The translations under genes were made by a program, and so were the position numbers. Under the pieces are notes generated by a model. The model did not search any database, was not told where the DNA came from, and was given only the letters and a program-made list of their open reading frames with translations. Positions 1 through 6,063 of a stretch of 19,123 bases of DNA are shown here, piece by piece. Position 1 is the stretch's first letter, and each line of letters begins with the position of its first letter. This stretch comes from Candidatus Gottesmanbacteria bacterium (GTDB lineage: Bacteria > Patescibacteriota > Microgenomatia > JACPZF01): contig JACPZF010000016.1 in NCBI GenBank assembly GCA_016195615.1, positions 1 to 19,123 on the forward strand, given 5' to 3'.

Positions 1-2
1 AT

Positions 3-116
3 GTTTGGCAGTGGGGTAAAGATCAAATTGCTAATATCCAATTTCAAACACTTAAAGATCTAACAGGTACCTTTAGAAGGATTATTATGAGTCAAACTTA
101 CCCCTATCAAATCTGA
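3..116 (+). CDS. possible 3' end of an unidentified + strand gene
   Basis: An open frame enters from the left edge and stops with TGA at 114-116, giving 37 residues with no start in view. The peptide looks protein-like, with WQWGKDQIAN near the beginning and TFRRIIMSQTYPYQI at the end, and it contains aromatic and charged residues in a believable mix. The other two + strand frames stop earlier. I do not recognise the family. It would converge on the minus-strand gene at 236-682, with about 120 bases between the two stops. Because only 37 codons are visible, it could be a chance open frame. Confidence 0.4.
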   Translation, partial: VWQWGKDQIANIQFQTLKDLTGTFRRIIMSQTYPYQI

Positions 117-201
117 CCTGTTTGATTTGCGAAAGGTATACTTCTACTGCTATTTTCCAAAGCTTATTTTTTCGTGTATGAGACTGCTTTTCACGTCTAG
201 G

Positions 202-232
202 AAGTTGTTCTCTATTCATATTTTAACAACTT
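202..232. terminator. 8-bp inverted repeat between convergent genes, possible terminator
   Basis: AAGTTGTT at 202-209 pairs perfectly with AACAACTT at 225-232 around a 15-base AT-rich loop. It lies just 3 bases past the stop of the minus-strand gene at 236-682 and between two genes that appear to converge, which is where a shared terminator would be expected. There is no strong T-run on either side and the stem is AT-rich, so intrinsic termination would be weak. Confidence 0.3.
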
Positions 233-235
233 TAC

Positions 236-682
236 TTATTTCTTAGCCGCTTTTTTCTTTGGAGTTACCGGCTTAACAACTTTTGGATTTAATGCACTGA
301 TAATTACGTCCAATTTACCGCTTATATTCATTAATTGTTCTACCAATTTTTCATTATTTTGAGCGTTTACTTTTCCGCAGTCGCAAGTAGTGACTGGCTG
401 CATTCGCTTTTCTTCAAAACGCGCTCTTTCAAAATTCCGGCGATCTGATCCTCCCCTTGAGTCATTATCTCCGTTTCTCTTGCTTTCAAAACACTTACTG
501 CAGTAAATCGGCCGATCCCCGCTTGGCCGAAACGGAACCTGACAGCTGTTGCCGCACTCGGCACAAATGGCGTCAAACATTTGGGGTTTAACAAAATCCC
601 TATCGCCAAAATCTCGTCCCCCGGAACTTCTTCTGCCGAATCTATTTCCGCCTGATCGATAATTTTGTTTAAAGTTACCCAT
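236..682 (-). CDS. CxxC-x17-CxxC zinc-binding domain protein
   Basis: A 148-aa protein built around one small zinc site: C40-x2-C43, then exactly 17 residues, then C61-x2-C64. This spacing defines a domain common in Candidate Phyla Radiation bacteria, whose function is not established. The N-terminus (residues 1-30) is rich in Gly, Arg and Ser and resembles an RGG-like nucleic-acid-binding tail. Residues 110-130 look like a short amphipathic helix, and the C-terminus is Lys/Ala-rich (PKKKAAKK). A further C100-x-C102 pair could add to metal binding. Nucleic-acid or ribosome association is an inference from the basic tails. It is a single gene with its own promoter (719-747) and is unrelated to the glycan operon. 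Confidence 0.85.
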   Translation of the reverse strand: MGNFKQNYRSGGNRFGRRSSGGRDFGDRDFVKPQMFDAICAECGNSCQVPFRPSGDRPIYCSKCFESKRNGDNDSRGGSDRRNFERARFEEKRMQPVTTCDCGKVNAQNNEKLVEQLMNISGKLDVIISALNPKVVKPVTPKKKAAKK

Positions 683-718
683 AATTTATTTTGTATTTAT
701 AACTTAAATATGTTGACT

Positions 719-747
719 AGTATATTGGTTTAAGCAAACAATAGCAA
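719..747 (-). promoter_or_regulatory. sigma70-type promoter for the CxxC protein
   Basis: On the minus strand, TTGCTA (742-747) and TATACT (719-724) are separated by exactly 17 bases, close to the housekeeping consensus. Transcription would begin near 712, leaving a leader of about 30 bases before the ATG at 682. The leader is AT-rich and shows no Shine-Dalgarno. Confidence 0.55.
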
Positions 748-831
748 GAAAGCAATCTGATTGGGAACCACTAGGAATTTAAGGAAGTGAAAAAAATTGT
801 TAAAGACCATCTCTACTTTTGTTCATTTTAA

Positions 832-1866
832 TTACTGCATAAACTCTTCGATGAGGTTTTTATAGTAAAGACTCTCCGCATGAACTTGGGTAAGGTCGTC
901 ATAATACTTATAAGAAATTCTATCTGAATACGGAAAATATAATCTTTTAGATCTATCAAATTCTGACTTTCTTTCTTGATCTCCGATAATCCTAGTTTTT
1001 GAAGTTTCGTAATGTTCACTTACCGCTTTTAGTCTGCTAAATGCTTCATTCATTCCCGTTTTGTGTACCACCTCATAAAAAAACCTTGGTTTATAGTGAT
1101 CTTTAAACCAAATTACATCAATATTTGAAAGCGGATCGAGAATCGCCGGGGCAACATACTGAGTTAGATCATTTTTTCTAACTGTTACGAGCTCCTCCAG
1201 TTTCTTGTTGAAAACGGAATGCCCAGCGTCGTTGGCAGGAATATAAGTATCAAATTCCAACTGGTTTCCTAAATCTATCAGATAAAATTGAGCTTCGAAG
1301 GGAGAATTTATTTTTGTTTTAGAAAAATTGTTTAGAGCCGTTGTAATAACTTTATTCTCGTATCCCTTTTGTTGAATAAAGCTATTAACTGAACTGTATC
1401 GAGATAAGAACTCTTTAACTTTTCCGTCACTTATGTGATTAAAACCCATTACTGGGCCGTCTTTAAATTCTAATTCATCATTAATTATTTTTGATTCGAT
1501 TTGAAAGAACAAAACGTTATTAAAGAAATATATAAGCTCCCAAGTACTACCATTTTCTGTTATTCCCCACGAATACTTGGCCAACTCACGATTAACGGAT
1601 TTAAAAGCAATTTCGGCTAAAGCAATATATTTACCACTTCGATAGCAAAGAAATTCATCTCCCTCTTGAATTAATTCAAAATTTCTTTTGTTAGATTGAC
1701 CTGGAATAGAACCCCAGTACCTTACTACCTCGTCTTTGGAAATATTTACAAAAGCAGCTTTTTCATTCCCTTTTAATAATTTATCTATCTCTCGAATAGA
1801 CTTGCCATTTTCAATAGTATCTTTAAAATGCTGATTATCAACAGGAATACGAAAAATATTTTTCAT
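832..1866 (-). CDS. PUA/EVE-like domain plus PD-(D/E)XK-like nuclease, probable restriction-type protein
   Basis: A 344-aa protein in two parts. Residues about 45-125 contain RYWGSIPGQSNKRNF, then EGDEFLCYRSGKYIALAEI, matching the layout of PUA/EVE-fold domains in restriction proteins (W-G, N-R/K, then GD-x-hydrophobic-Y and a beta-strand). Some EVE domains bind modified bases. Residues about 200-300 contain NIDVIWFKDH (D250) and, 15 residues on, FYEVVHKTGMNEAFSRLKAV (E265, H268). This is the strand-turn-strand plus helix pattern of PD-(D/E)XK-like nucleases that carry an E-V-x-H motif. The exact E-x-K lysine is not evident. No methyltransferase or partner ATPase lies beside it, which suggests a modification-dependent enzyme or an orphan. 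The ATG at 1866 has no Shine-Dalgarno. The nuclease call is from motif layout only. Confidence 0.6.
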   Translation of the reverse strand: MKNIFRIPVDNQHFKDTIENGKSIREIDKLLKGNEKAAFVNISKDEVVRYWGSIPGQSNKRNFELIQEGDEFLCYRSGKYIALAEIAFKSVNRELAKYSWGITENGSTWELIYFFNNVLFFQIESKIINDELEFKDGPVMGFNHISDGKVKEFLSRYSSVNSFIQQKGYENKVITTALNNFSKTKINSPFEAQFYLIDLGNQLEFDTYIPANDAGHSVFNKKLEELVTVRKNDLTQYVAPAILDPLSNIDVIWFKDHYKPRFFYEVVHKTGMNEAFSRLKAVSEHYETSKTRIIGDQERKSEFDRSKRLYFPYSDRISYKYYDDLTQVHAESLYYKNLIEEFMQ

Positions 1867-1942
1867 ATTTTTGGTGTAACAAATTCCGAAAATGAAACAA
1901 AAATATAGACCTTTTCCCGCGGGCTCGGAGGGGGTTTAGATA

Positions 1943-1948
1943 ATTATA
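1943..1948 (-). promoter_or_regulatory. candidate -10 box for the nuclease-like gene
   Basis: The minus strand reads TATAAT, a perfect -10 hexamer, preceded at 17 bases by CTGATT, which matches the -35 consensus in only three positions. Transcription would start near 1936 and give a leader of about 70 bases. That leader contains an unusual GC-rich patch with the 8-bp palindrome CCCGCGGG at 1916-1923, which stands out against the AT-rich surroundings. I could not fold it into a convincing terminator or riboswitch. Confidence 0.3.
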
Positions 1949-2020
1949 CTCCACAATTTCTGGAAAATCAGCAGCCGGAGAATTGAGTAGAATTTTCAGA
2001 ATATTTTTAGGAATTTTATT

Positions 2021-2188
2021 TTACCAGTAACATTTTGGGCATTCCCAGTATTCAGCCATTTTTAATATTCTGCCAAAATAATGGCCGCCGTAATAGGTTC
2101 TGTCCTTATATAAAATTACTTTAATTTTTTTACCACAAACAACACAAGCCTTTGCTAGTCTTTTGATGATTTCTTTTTTGTTTACCAT
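2021..2188 (-). CDS. 55-aa zinc-ribbon protein
   Basis: A short gene running from the ATG at 2186-2188 to the TAA at 2021-2023. The product has a basic start (MVNKKEIIKRLAKA), one CVVC knuckle at residues 15-18, a Tyr/Gly/His-rich middle and a second CPKC knuckle at residues 50-53 next to the C-terminus. Two CxxC pairs about 31 residues apart fit a small zinc ribbon. I do not recognise a named family, and a nucleic-acid-binding role is only a guess from the basic N-terminus. It lies 40 bases after the last glycosyltransferase gene and has a good -10 box immediately upstream, so it may be transcribed separately from the operon. Confidence 0.7.
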   Translation of the reverse strand: MVNKKEIIKRLAKACVVCGKKIKVILYKDRTYYGGHYFGRILKMAEYWECPKCYW

Positions 2189-2195
2189 AATAATT

Positions 2196-2228
2196 ATTAT
2201 ACTATAATTTCTCTAAAATAGGCATCAA
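2196..2228 (-). promoter_or_regulatory. possible promoter giving a leaderless zinc-ribbon mRNA
   Basis: TATAAT on the minus strand (2196-2201) ends 7 bases before the A of the ATG at 2188, so transcription would start on or beside the start codon. No Shine-Dalgarno is present. A TTGATG at 2223-2228 could be a -35, but the spacing to this -10 is 21 bases. It fits better (16 bases) with the overlapping TATAGT at 2201-2206, which would leave a leader of a few bases. Confidence 0.35.
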
Positions 2229-3443
2229 CTATTTGTTTTTCTCTTTCAGACATAGCTCATACGCCGAAAGCGTCTCCTGTGCCATTTTCTCCCAAGAATA
2301 CTTTTTAGCTTGTTTTAGGCCTTTACTTACCAAGTCCTTTCGCAATTTATCATTACCAATCACTAATTGTAATTTTTCCGCCATGTCATTAGTGTCTAGG
2401 GGATTAAAATATAAAACCGCATTGCCATAGATTTCTGGAAGGGAGCCGGCATTGGCGGCCAAAACCGGACAACCGCAAGCCATGGCTTCCAGGCCTGGCA
2501 AACCAAAACCCTCGCTTAGTGAGGGAAAAACAAAAGCCAAGGCTTCTTGATACAAAACCTTTAGATCTTCGTCAGGTACAAAACCGAGTAGCTTTACCTG
2601 GTTTTGCAAATCCTTTTCTTTTACCTCTCTCTCCAACTTTTCCCAAAACACGTCTCTGGCGCAAGCAATGGCCAATTGTACATTATTGTTCGAGGCAAAA
2701 GGCCGAGAACTATTTTGGAAACTTCTCGCTGCGCTCGAAGAGTAATTTAATATTCTTGTTACTTCTAACAGTCTCTTCAAATTCTTATGCGGGTAGGCAC
2801 TGCCAGTATAGATGAAAAATGGTTTTGTTAGTCTGTATTTGCCTAAAATCCCTTGATACTTGCTTCTTGATACTTGATACTTTTTATAGTTATCGTCTAT
2901 CCCTTCATAAGTCACAATTACTTTATTACTATCGATATTATATGTACTAATGAGTTTATTTTTTACCCATTTACTTGGTACGAACACTTTTTGTGCTCTT
3001 TTTACCGCGTTTGCAAATACCAGTCGGTATCCGGCGTATTTAATATCATATAAATAACTCGGCAAGGTTGTTACCTCTCTGCCTTTGGTCTCGTGCCACA
3101 ATAAATCGTGAATCGTTACTACGAAGCGGCCTTGATACAAAAGCGGTACGTTGAAATGGGGAAAATGAACCAGATCTAGTTTTTCTTTTTCCAAAATATA
3201 CGGAATCAACAATTGTTCCTTGACGGTATAATGCCTCGCCTCAGCGATAATAATTTTTGGCGCTTTTATACTCTTAATACTTAATACTTGCTTCTTAATA
3301 CTCCCATACTCAGCACTCCTAACTAGTAAAACATAATCATTACTATCATTACCTAATAGAAGTCCTTTAATAAGACACTCCACGTACCGGCCAATCCCAG
3401 CGTGTTTCAAACCATACATTCTGGCATCAACGCCAATTTTCAT
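2229..3443 (-). CDS. GT4 family glycosyltransferase carrying several small DNA insertions
   Basis: A 404-aa GT-B fold retaining glycosyltransferase of family GT4, cytoplasmic, transferring a sugar from a nucleotide donor to the growing glycan. N-terminal Rossmann half: MKIGVDARMYG then GIGRY (16-20) and VTIHDLLWHE (109-118). C-terminal half: YTGSAYPHKNL (212-222) and the donor-binding E-x7-E motif SEGFGLPGLEA (E311, E319). The catalytic features look intact. Three segments are foreign to the family: residues about 47-61 and 187-198 are encoded by heptamer repeats, and residues about 235-252 by a 51-bp palindromic unit. The ATG at 3443 overlaps the preceding gene by 17 bases and has a good GGAG seven bases upstream. 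It is the last sugar gene of the operon. The sugar and linkage cannot be read. Confidence 0.92.
   Translation of the reverse strand: MKIGVDARMYGLKHAGIGRYVECLIKGLLLGNDSNDYVLLVRSAEYGSIKKQVLSIKSIKAPKIIIAEARHYTVKEQLLIPYILEKEKLDLVHFPHFNVPLLYQGRFVVTIHDLLWHETKGREVTTLPSYLYDIKYAGYRLVFANAVKRAQKVFVPSKWVKNKLISTYNIDSNKVIVTYEGIDDNYKKYQVSRSKYQGILGKYRLTKPFFIYTGSAYPHKNLKRLLEVTRILNYSSSAARSFQNSSRPFASNNNVQLAIACARDVFWEKLEREVKEKDLQNQVKLLGFVPDEDLKVLYQEALAFVFPSLSEGFGLPGLEAMACGCPVLAANAGSLPEIYGNAVLYFNPLDTNDMAEKLQLVIGNDKLRKDLVSKGLKQAKKYSWEKMAQETLSAYELCLKEKNK
2689..2739. repeat. 51-bp in-frame palindromic insertion element
   Basis: A 51-bp unit (17 codons) starts and ends with the inverted pair TTCGAG/CTCGAA and contains a second inverted pair, CGAGAA/TTCTCG, around a 13-base centre, so the transcript can fold into a two-step hairpin. 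It encodes a Ser/Arg/Ala-rich stretch in the GT4 at 2229-3443, where related GT4 proteins usually continue directly from the helix after the HKNL motif to a beta-strand. The length, symmetry and frame preservation resemble in concept the Rickettsia palindromic elements; sequence relationship is not claimed. No second copy is evident in this window. Confidence 0.65.
2852..2881. repeat. heptamer repeat, copy A
   Basis: On the + strand, four 7-base units CTTGATA, CTTGCTT, CTTGATA, CTTGATA and a trailing CT. It lies inside the GT4 gene at 2229-3443 and encodes about residues 187-198, in the linker between the two Rossmann domains. It has the same build as the copies at 3273-3302 and 5481-5512. 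Confidence 0.75.
3273..3302. repeat. heptamer repeat, copy B
   Basis: On the + strand, four 7-base units CTTAATA, CTTAATA, CTTGCTT, CTTAATA and a trailing CT. It lies in the same GT4 gene as copy A but is read in a different frame around the shared core (AAG-CAA here, AGC-AAG in copy A). It encodes about residues 49-58, between the second and third strands of the N-terminal domain. Confidence 0.75.
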
Positions 3444-4596
3444 AAATCTTCTCCAATTTCGCGCTTATCTCTTTCCAGTCAAAATTATTTTTAACGAATT
3501 CCTTTTCTTTTTGGGAGATTTCTTTTCGGACATTTTCGTTTTTTAATAAATATTCGACGTGAGCTATCAATTCTTCATCTGTTTTACCAATTAATATGCC
3601 GTTGGTGCTGGACAATCCTTCTATCCCCATTGGTGTCGTCACAATGGGCAGTCCGGAGGCCATAGATTCCAAAATCTTAAACTTTGTTCCTCCGCCAATT
3701 TGAAGCGGTGCTAAAAGCAAAGTTGAGCGGCTGTAAACCTTGCGGATATCGCTCACACTGTCAGCTACCTCAATTTGCGGATCGATTAGCTCGCCTAAAT
3801 ATTTATGGGCCCGATTCCCGACTATCAACAGCTTAACACCTGCGATATTTTTTTTAATCTCCGGCCACAAATTGGCGAGTAGATATTTCACGGCGTCTTT
3901 ATTCTGGAGCCAACGGAAACTGCCCACAAAAGCAACCGTTTTGGTTTTTGGTTCAACCTTAGGGATTCGGGAAAAATATTTAAAATCCACGCCATTTGGT
4001 ACCACTTCAACCGTCTTTCCTGTAACTTTTTCCACCGTTTGTCTATCTGTGTAAGAAACCGTAATCACCTTATCAGCTTTCTTCCAAAATCTCTTTTCCC
4101 AGTATTTCATTTTTAAAATGTCCAGATAAAAAAGGGGTTTTAAAAGAAACAGCCAAAACGATTTCACCCACGCTTCATAAACCTGGTACTCGATATTATA
4201 TTCAGTTAAGATGACCGGAACTTTTGTCTTTGGCAAATTCTGCATCACGTAAAACGTTTCTACATCAACTAGATCATAGTTTTCCTTTGCCAATTCCTCC
4301 TTTAATATTTCTTGAAGCTTGGTGTTGGTATGTCCGGTTAAAAGAAACGGATAAAAAGAAAATCCGGTCTTTAGGATATTTTTAATCGACCATTGCCTAG
4401 CTCTTACTGCTGTTTTTACTCTTTTACAGTATTTTTTAATTTTGCTTAGGTTTTTTAAATCTTCATTTCTTCTTATTTCGCAAACAAGAGTAATTTCGTG
4501 TTTTTTAGACAAGTTTGTTAGGATGTTATAGAGTCGAACCTGACCCCCGGAAAAAAGCGGATAGGGAAAAAACGAAGACAGCACTAAAATTTTCAT
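3427..4596 (-). CDS. GT4 family glycosyltransferase (exosortase-system-associated Stp1-like)
   Basis: A 389-aa GT-B enzyme. The N-terminus LSSFFPYPLFSGGQVRLYNI (residues 6-25) is typical of this subgroup: the long Gly-Gly loop that binds donor phosphate. Residues 131-140 (TEYNIEYQVY) and the helical stretch with KMKYWEKRFW follow, then VVPNGVDFKYF at 198-208, FVGSFRWLQNKDAV at 223-236 and the donor site GGGTKFKILESMASG at 301-315 with E310. The overall pattern resembles sugar transferases annotated with exosortase or PEP-CTERM glycan clusters, though no exosortase is seen here. Its stop lies 4 codons inside the next gene (17-base overlap), and it starts 4 bases after the GT39-type gene, so the three are co-translated. 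Substrate unknown. Confidence 0.9.
   Translation of the reverse strand: MKILVLSSFFPYPLFSGGQVRLYNILTNLSKKHEITLVCEIRRNEDLKNLSKIKKYCKRVKTAVRARQWSIKNILKTGFSFYPFLLTGHTNTKLQEILKEELAKENYDLVDVETFYVMQNLPKTKVPVILTEYNIEYQVYEAWVKSFWLFLLKPLFYLDILKMKYWEKRFWKKADKVITVSYTDRQTVEKVTGKTVEVVPNGVDFKYFSRIPKVEPKTKTVAFVGSFRWLQNKDAVKYLLANLWPEIKKNIAGVKLLIVGNRAHKYLGELIDPQIEVADSVSDIRKVYSRSTLLLAPLQIGGGTKFKILESMASGLPIVTTPMGIEGLSSTNGILIGKTDEELIAHVEYLLKNENVRKEISQKEKEFVKNNFDWKEISAKLEKIYENWR
3451..3454 (-). promoter_or_regulatory. Shine-Dalgarno GGAG for the last GT4 gene
   Basis: GGAG on the minus strand is separated by 7 bases from the ATG at 3443. It lies within the coding sequence of the preceding gene and supports the chosen start, which also begins the family's usual MKIGVDAR strand. 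Clear Shine-Dalgarno sites are a minority in this window. Confidence 0.6.
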
Positions 4597-4600
4597 AACT

Positions 4601-6037
4601 TTACTTTGTCAATGCGAATATAATGTAGTTATCTTTCTGTTCTAATACTTTGTACGTTTTAGCTAAATTAAGTGCGTCCTTGTCTGGATTGACGATGACT
4701 AAATAACTAGCTCCCATTTTTATTATCTCTGGTATGGGTTTTTCGACCACCGGCCAGCCCTGGCGGTTGGTTTGGTATAAAAAGGCCGTATCGCCAAGAT
4801 ATGGCGCTATTACTTTGGCGTCTTTTGGTACGAGCGCATCCACTCTCTTTCCAGCTGTCACGATTTCCGGGTGGTTAATCCAGAAATAACCTCTGATTTC
4901 GTACCAGGAAAAAGCCAACATGCTAAGAAACGTAAGGACTACTACTGTAAAACGGGCTATTCTATTAACTTTTAATTTGCCGCTTAAAAGACTAGCTGCT
5001 CCTCTACCGGTGTAAATGGCAATTATGGGAATAAGAAGGATTTGATAATAATCGTGCTGGACGTTTCCCCTGGCAAAAACAACGACATAAAGAATCGTTC
5101 CTAATAAAAGACTGCCAAAAACAAAACTTTTGCGCGCTGTGTTTGTTACCAGGCCTAAAAACAAGAGAAACATACCGGTGTAGCCAAGCATCAATTTCCC
5201 CAGTCTTTCCGCAATGATCCAGCGGAAAAAAGCGCCGGTAAATCTGATATTGCCGCCGTTTAAAAGCCATTCGTAGGCAGGTATTCCTTCCGGAAATTGC
5301 CTAATCCAAAAGCGCCATAGAACAAAGGGCAGTATTGCTATCAAACCATAAAGATACAGCGAAGGATCAAATAAAACTTTAAGTTTTTTATCGCTTAAAA
5401 AGAGGTATGCTAAAGGTAAAAGAATAAAGCCCGCTGTCGGCTTAACTAAAAGTGCCGACGCCGCTAGTAACGCCGATATTATACTTAATATGTAATACTT
5501 GCTACTTAATACATTTCCTCCCTCATTCGCTTTGTCAAGAGCATAAATCGCTCCCAAGGCCAAACCTACTCCAGTCATCTCTGGCAATATGGCGCGGCTG
5601 TAATAAATCGAATACGGCAAGAAACCGAAAGCCCCGGCTGACAAAAGAGCATTTAGCTCGCCATTGTATTTTTTGACTAAAGCGTAAAGAAAAACCATCG
5701 CTAACAAAGAGAAAAAGATACTTACCAGCCGAAGCGCAATTTCTAAGGAAAATTTCGGATAGATCTTATAAACGGCGTAGCCCATTATTTGATAAAGAGG
5801 AAATTCCACCAGCCGCAGACCTTGTGGATTATCTCTACCCGACTGTACATTCGAAAGATCATCATAGCGAGGAAAAAGAGGTGTAAAACCAAATTTTACA
5901 AAATTTCGAGCGACAGCTGCTGTATCTGCTTGCCGCCACGAATGCCAATCAGCCACCGGATTATCGATCTTATAAAGGCGTACCCCAAAACTTACTAATA
6001 CCATTAAGATCAATACTAAATTTCCAAACTTCTTCAT
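4601..6037 (-). CDS. GT39/ArnT-like polyprenyl-phosphate-sugar transferase (GT-C membrane protein)
   Basis: A 478-aa multi-spanning membrane protein. After a first membrane segment (residues about 5-20) comes the outward loop with NPVADWHSWRQADTAAVARN (27-46), the hallmark of the dolichyl-phosphate-mannose-protein mannosyltransferase-like family (PMT_2). Its acidic residues bind the metal and lipid-linked sugar. Around ten further hydrophobic segments follow, and a soluble tail of roughly 90 residues faces outside. It should move a sugar from a polyprenyl phosphate to an acceptor outside the membrane. A heptamer repeat (5481-5512) encodes about residues 176-186, in a loop before the membrane segment containing LVKPTAGF. 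It starts 26 bases after the fusion gene, and an octamer repeat fills that gap. Acceptor and sugar are unknown. Confidence 0.88.
   Translation of the reverse strand: MKKFGNLVLILMVLVSFGVRLYKIDNPVADWHSWRQADTAAVARNFVKFGFTPLFPRYDDLSNVQSGRDNPQGLRLVEFPLYQIMGYAVYKIYPKFSLEIALRLVSIFFSLLAMVFLYALVKKYNGELNALLSAGAFGFLPYSIYYSRAILPEMTGVGLALGAIYALDKANEGGNVLSSKYYILSIISALLAASALLVKPTAGFILLPLAYLFLSDKKLKVLFDPSLYLYGLIAILPFVLWRFWIRQFPEGIPAYEWLLNGGNIRFTGAFFRWIIAERLGKLMLGYTGMFLLFLGLVTNTARKSFVFGSLLLGTILYVVVFARGNVQHDYYQILLIPIIAIYTGRGAASLLSGKLKVNRIARFTVVVLTFLSMLAFSWYEIRGYFWINHPEIVTAGKRVDALVPKDAKVIAPYLGDTAFLYQTNRQGWPVVEKPIPEIIKMGASYLVIVNPDKDALNLAKTYKVLEQKDNYIIFALTK
5481..5512. repeat. heptamer repeat, copy C
   Basis: On the + strand the block reads ATA, CTTAATA, TGTAATA, CTTGCTA, CTTAATA, C. 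It aligns with copy B (3273-3302) unit by unit with only a few differences, although the host gene is an unrelated membrane transferase rather than a GT4. It encodes about residues 176-186 of that protein. Confidence 0.7.
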
Positions 6038-6038
6038 A

Positions 6039-6062
6039 CTTTAATTCTTTAATTCGTTAATT
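6039..6062. repeat. octamer repeat filling an intergenic gap
   Basis: Three 8-base units on the + strand, CTTTAATT, CTTTAATT, CGTTAATT, occupy nearly all of the 26 bases between the stop of the fusion gene (6064) and the start of the GT39-type gene (6037). There is no Shine-Dalgarno in this gap, so the repeat forms the whole initiation region. The same unit recurs inside a GT4 gene at 11091-11122. Confidence 0.65.
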
Positions 6063-6063
6063 C

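Noticed and set aside
106..129. Inverted repeat ATCAAA/TTTGAT and CAAATC/GATTTG around the stop of the left-edge frame
   Set aside because: The stems are 6 bp and AT-rich, they overlap the stop codon, and no T-run follows. Not convincing as a terminator.
1912..1937. GC-rich patch with palindrome CCCGCGGG in the leader of the nuclease-like gene, as a terminator or riboswitch
   Set aside because: The palindrome has no loop, only 3-bp hairpins form with neighbours, and no T-run follows. It is mentioned with the promoter but no function is assigned.
2233..2815. Open frames on the + strand opposite the GT4 genes
   Set aside because: They lie entirely within strongly supported minus-strand enzymes, show no recognisable motifs and read as complements of conserved motifs.
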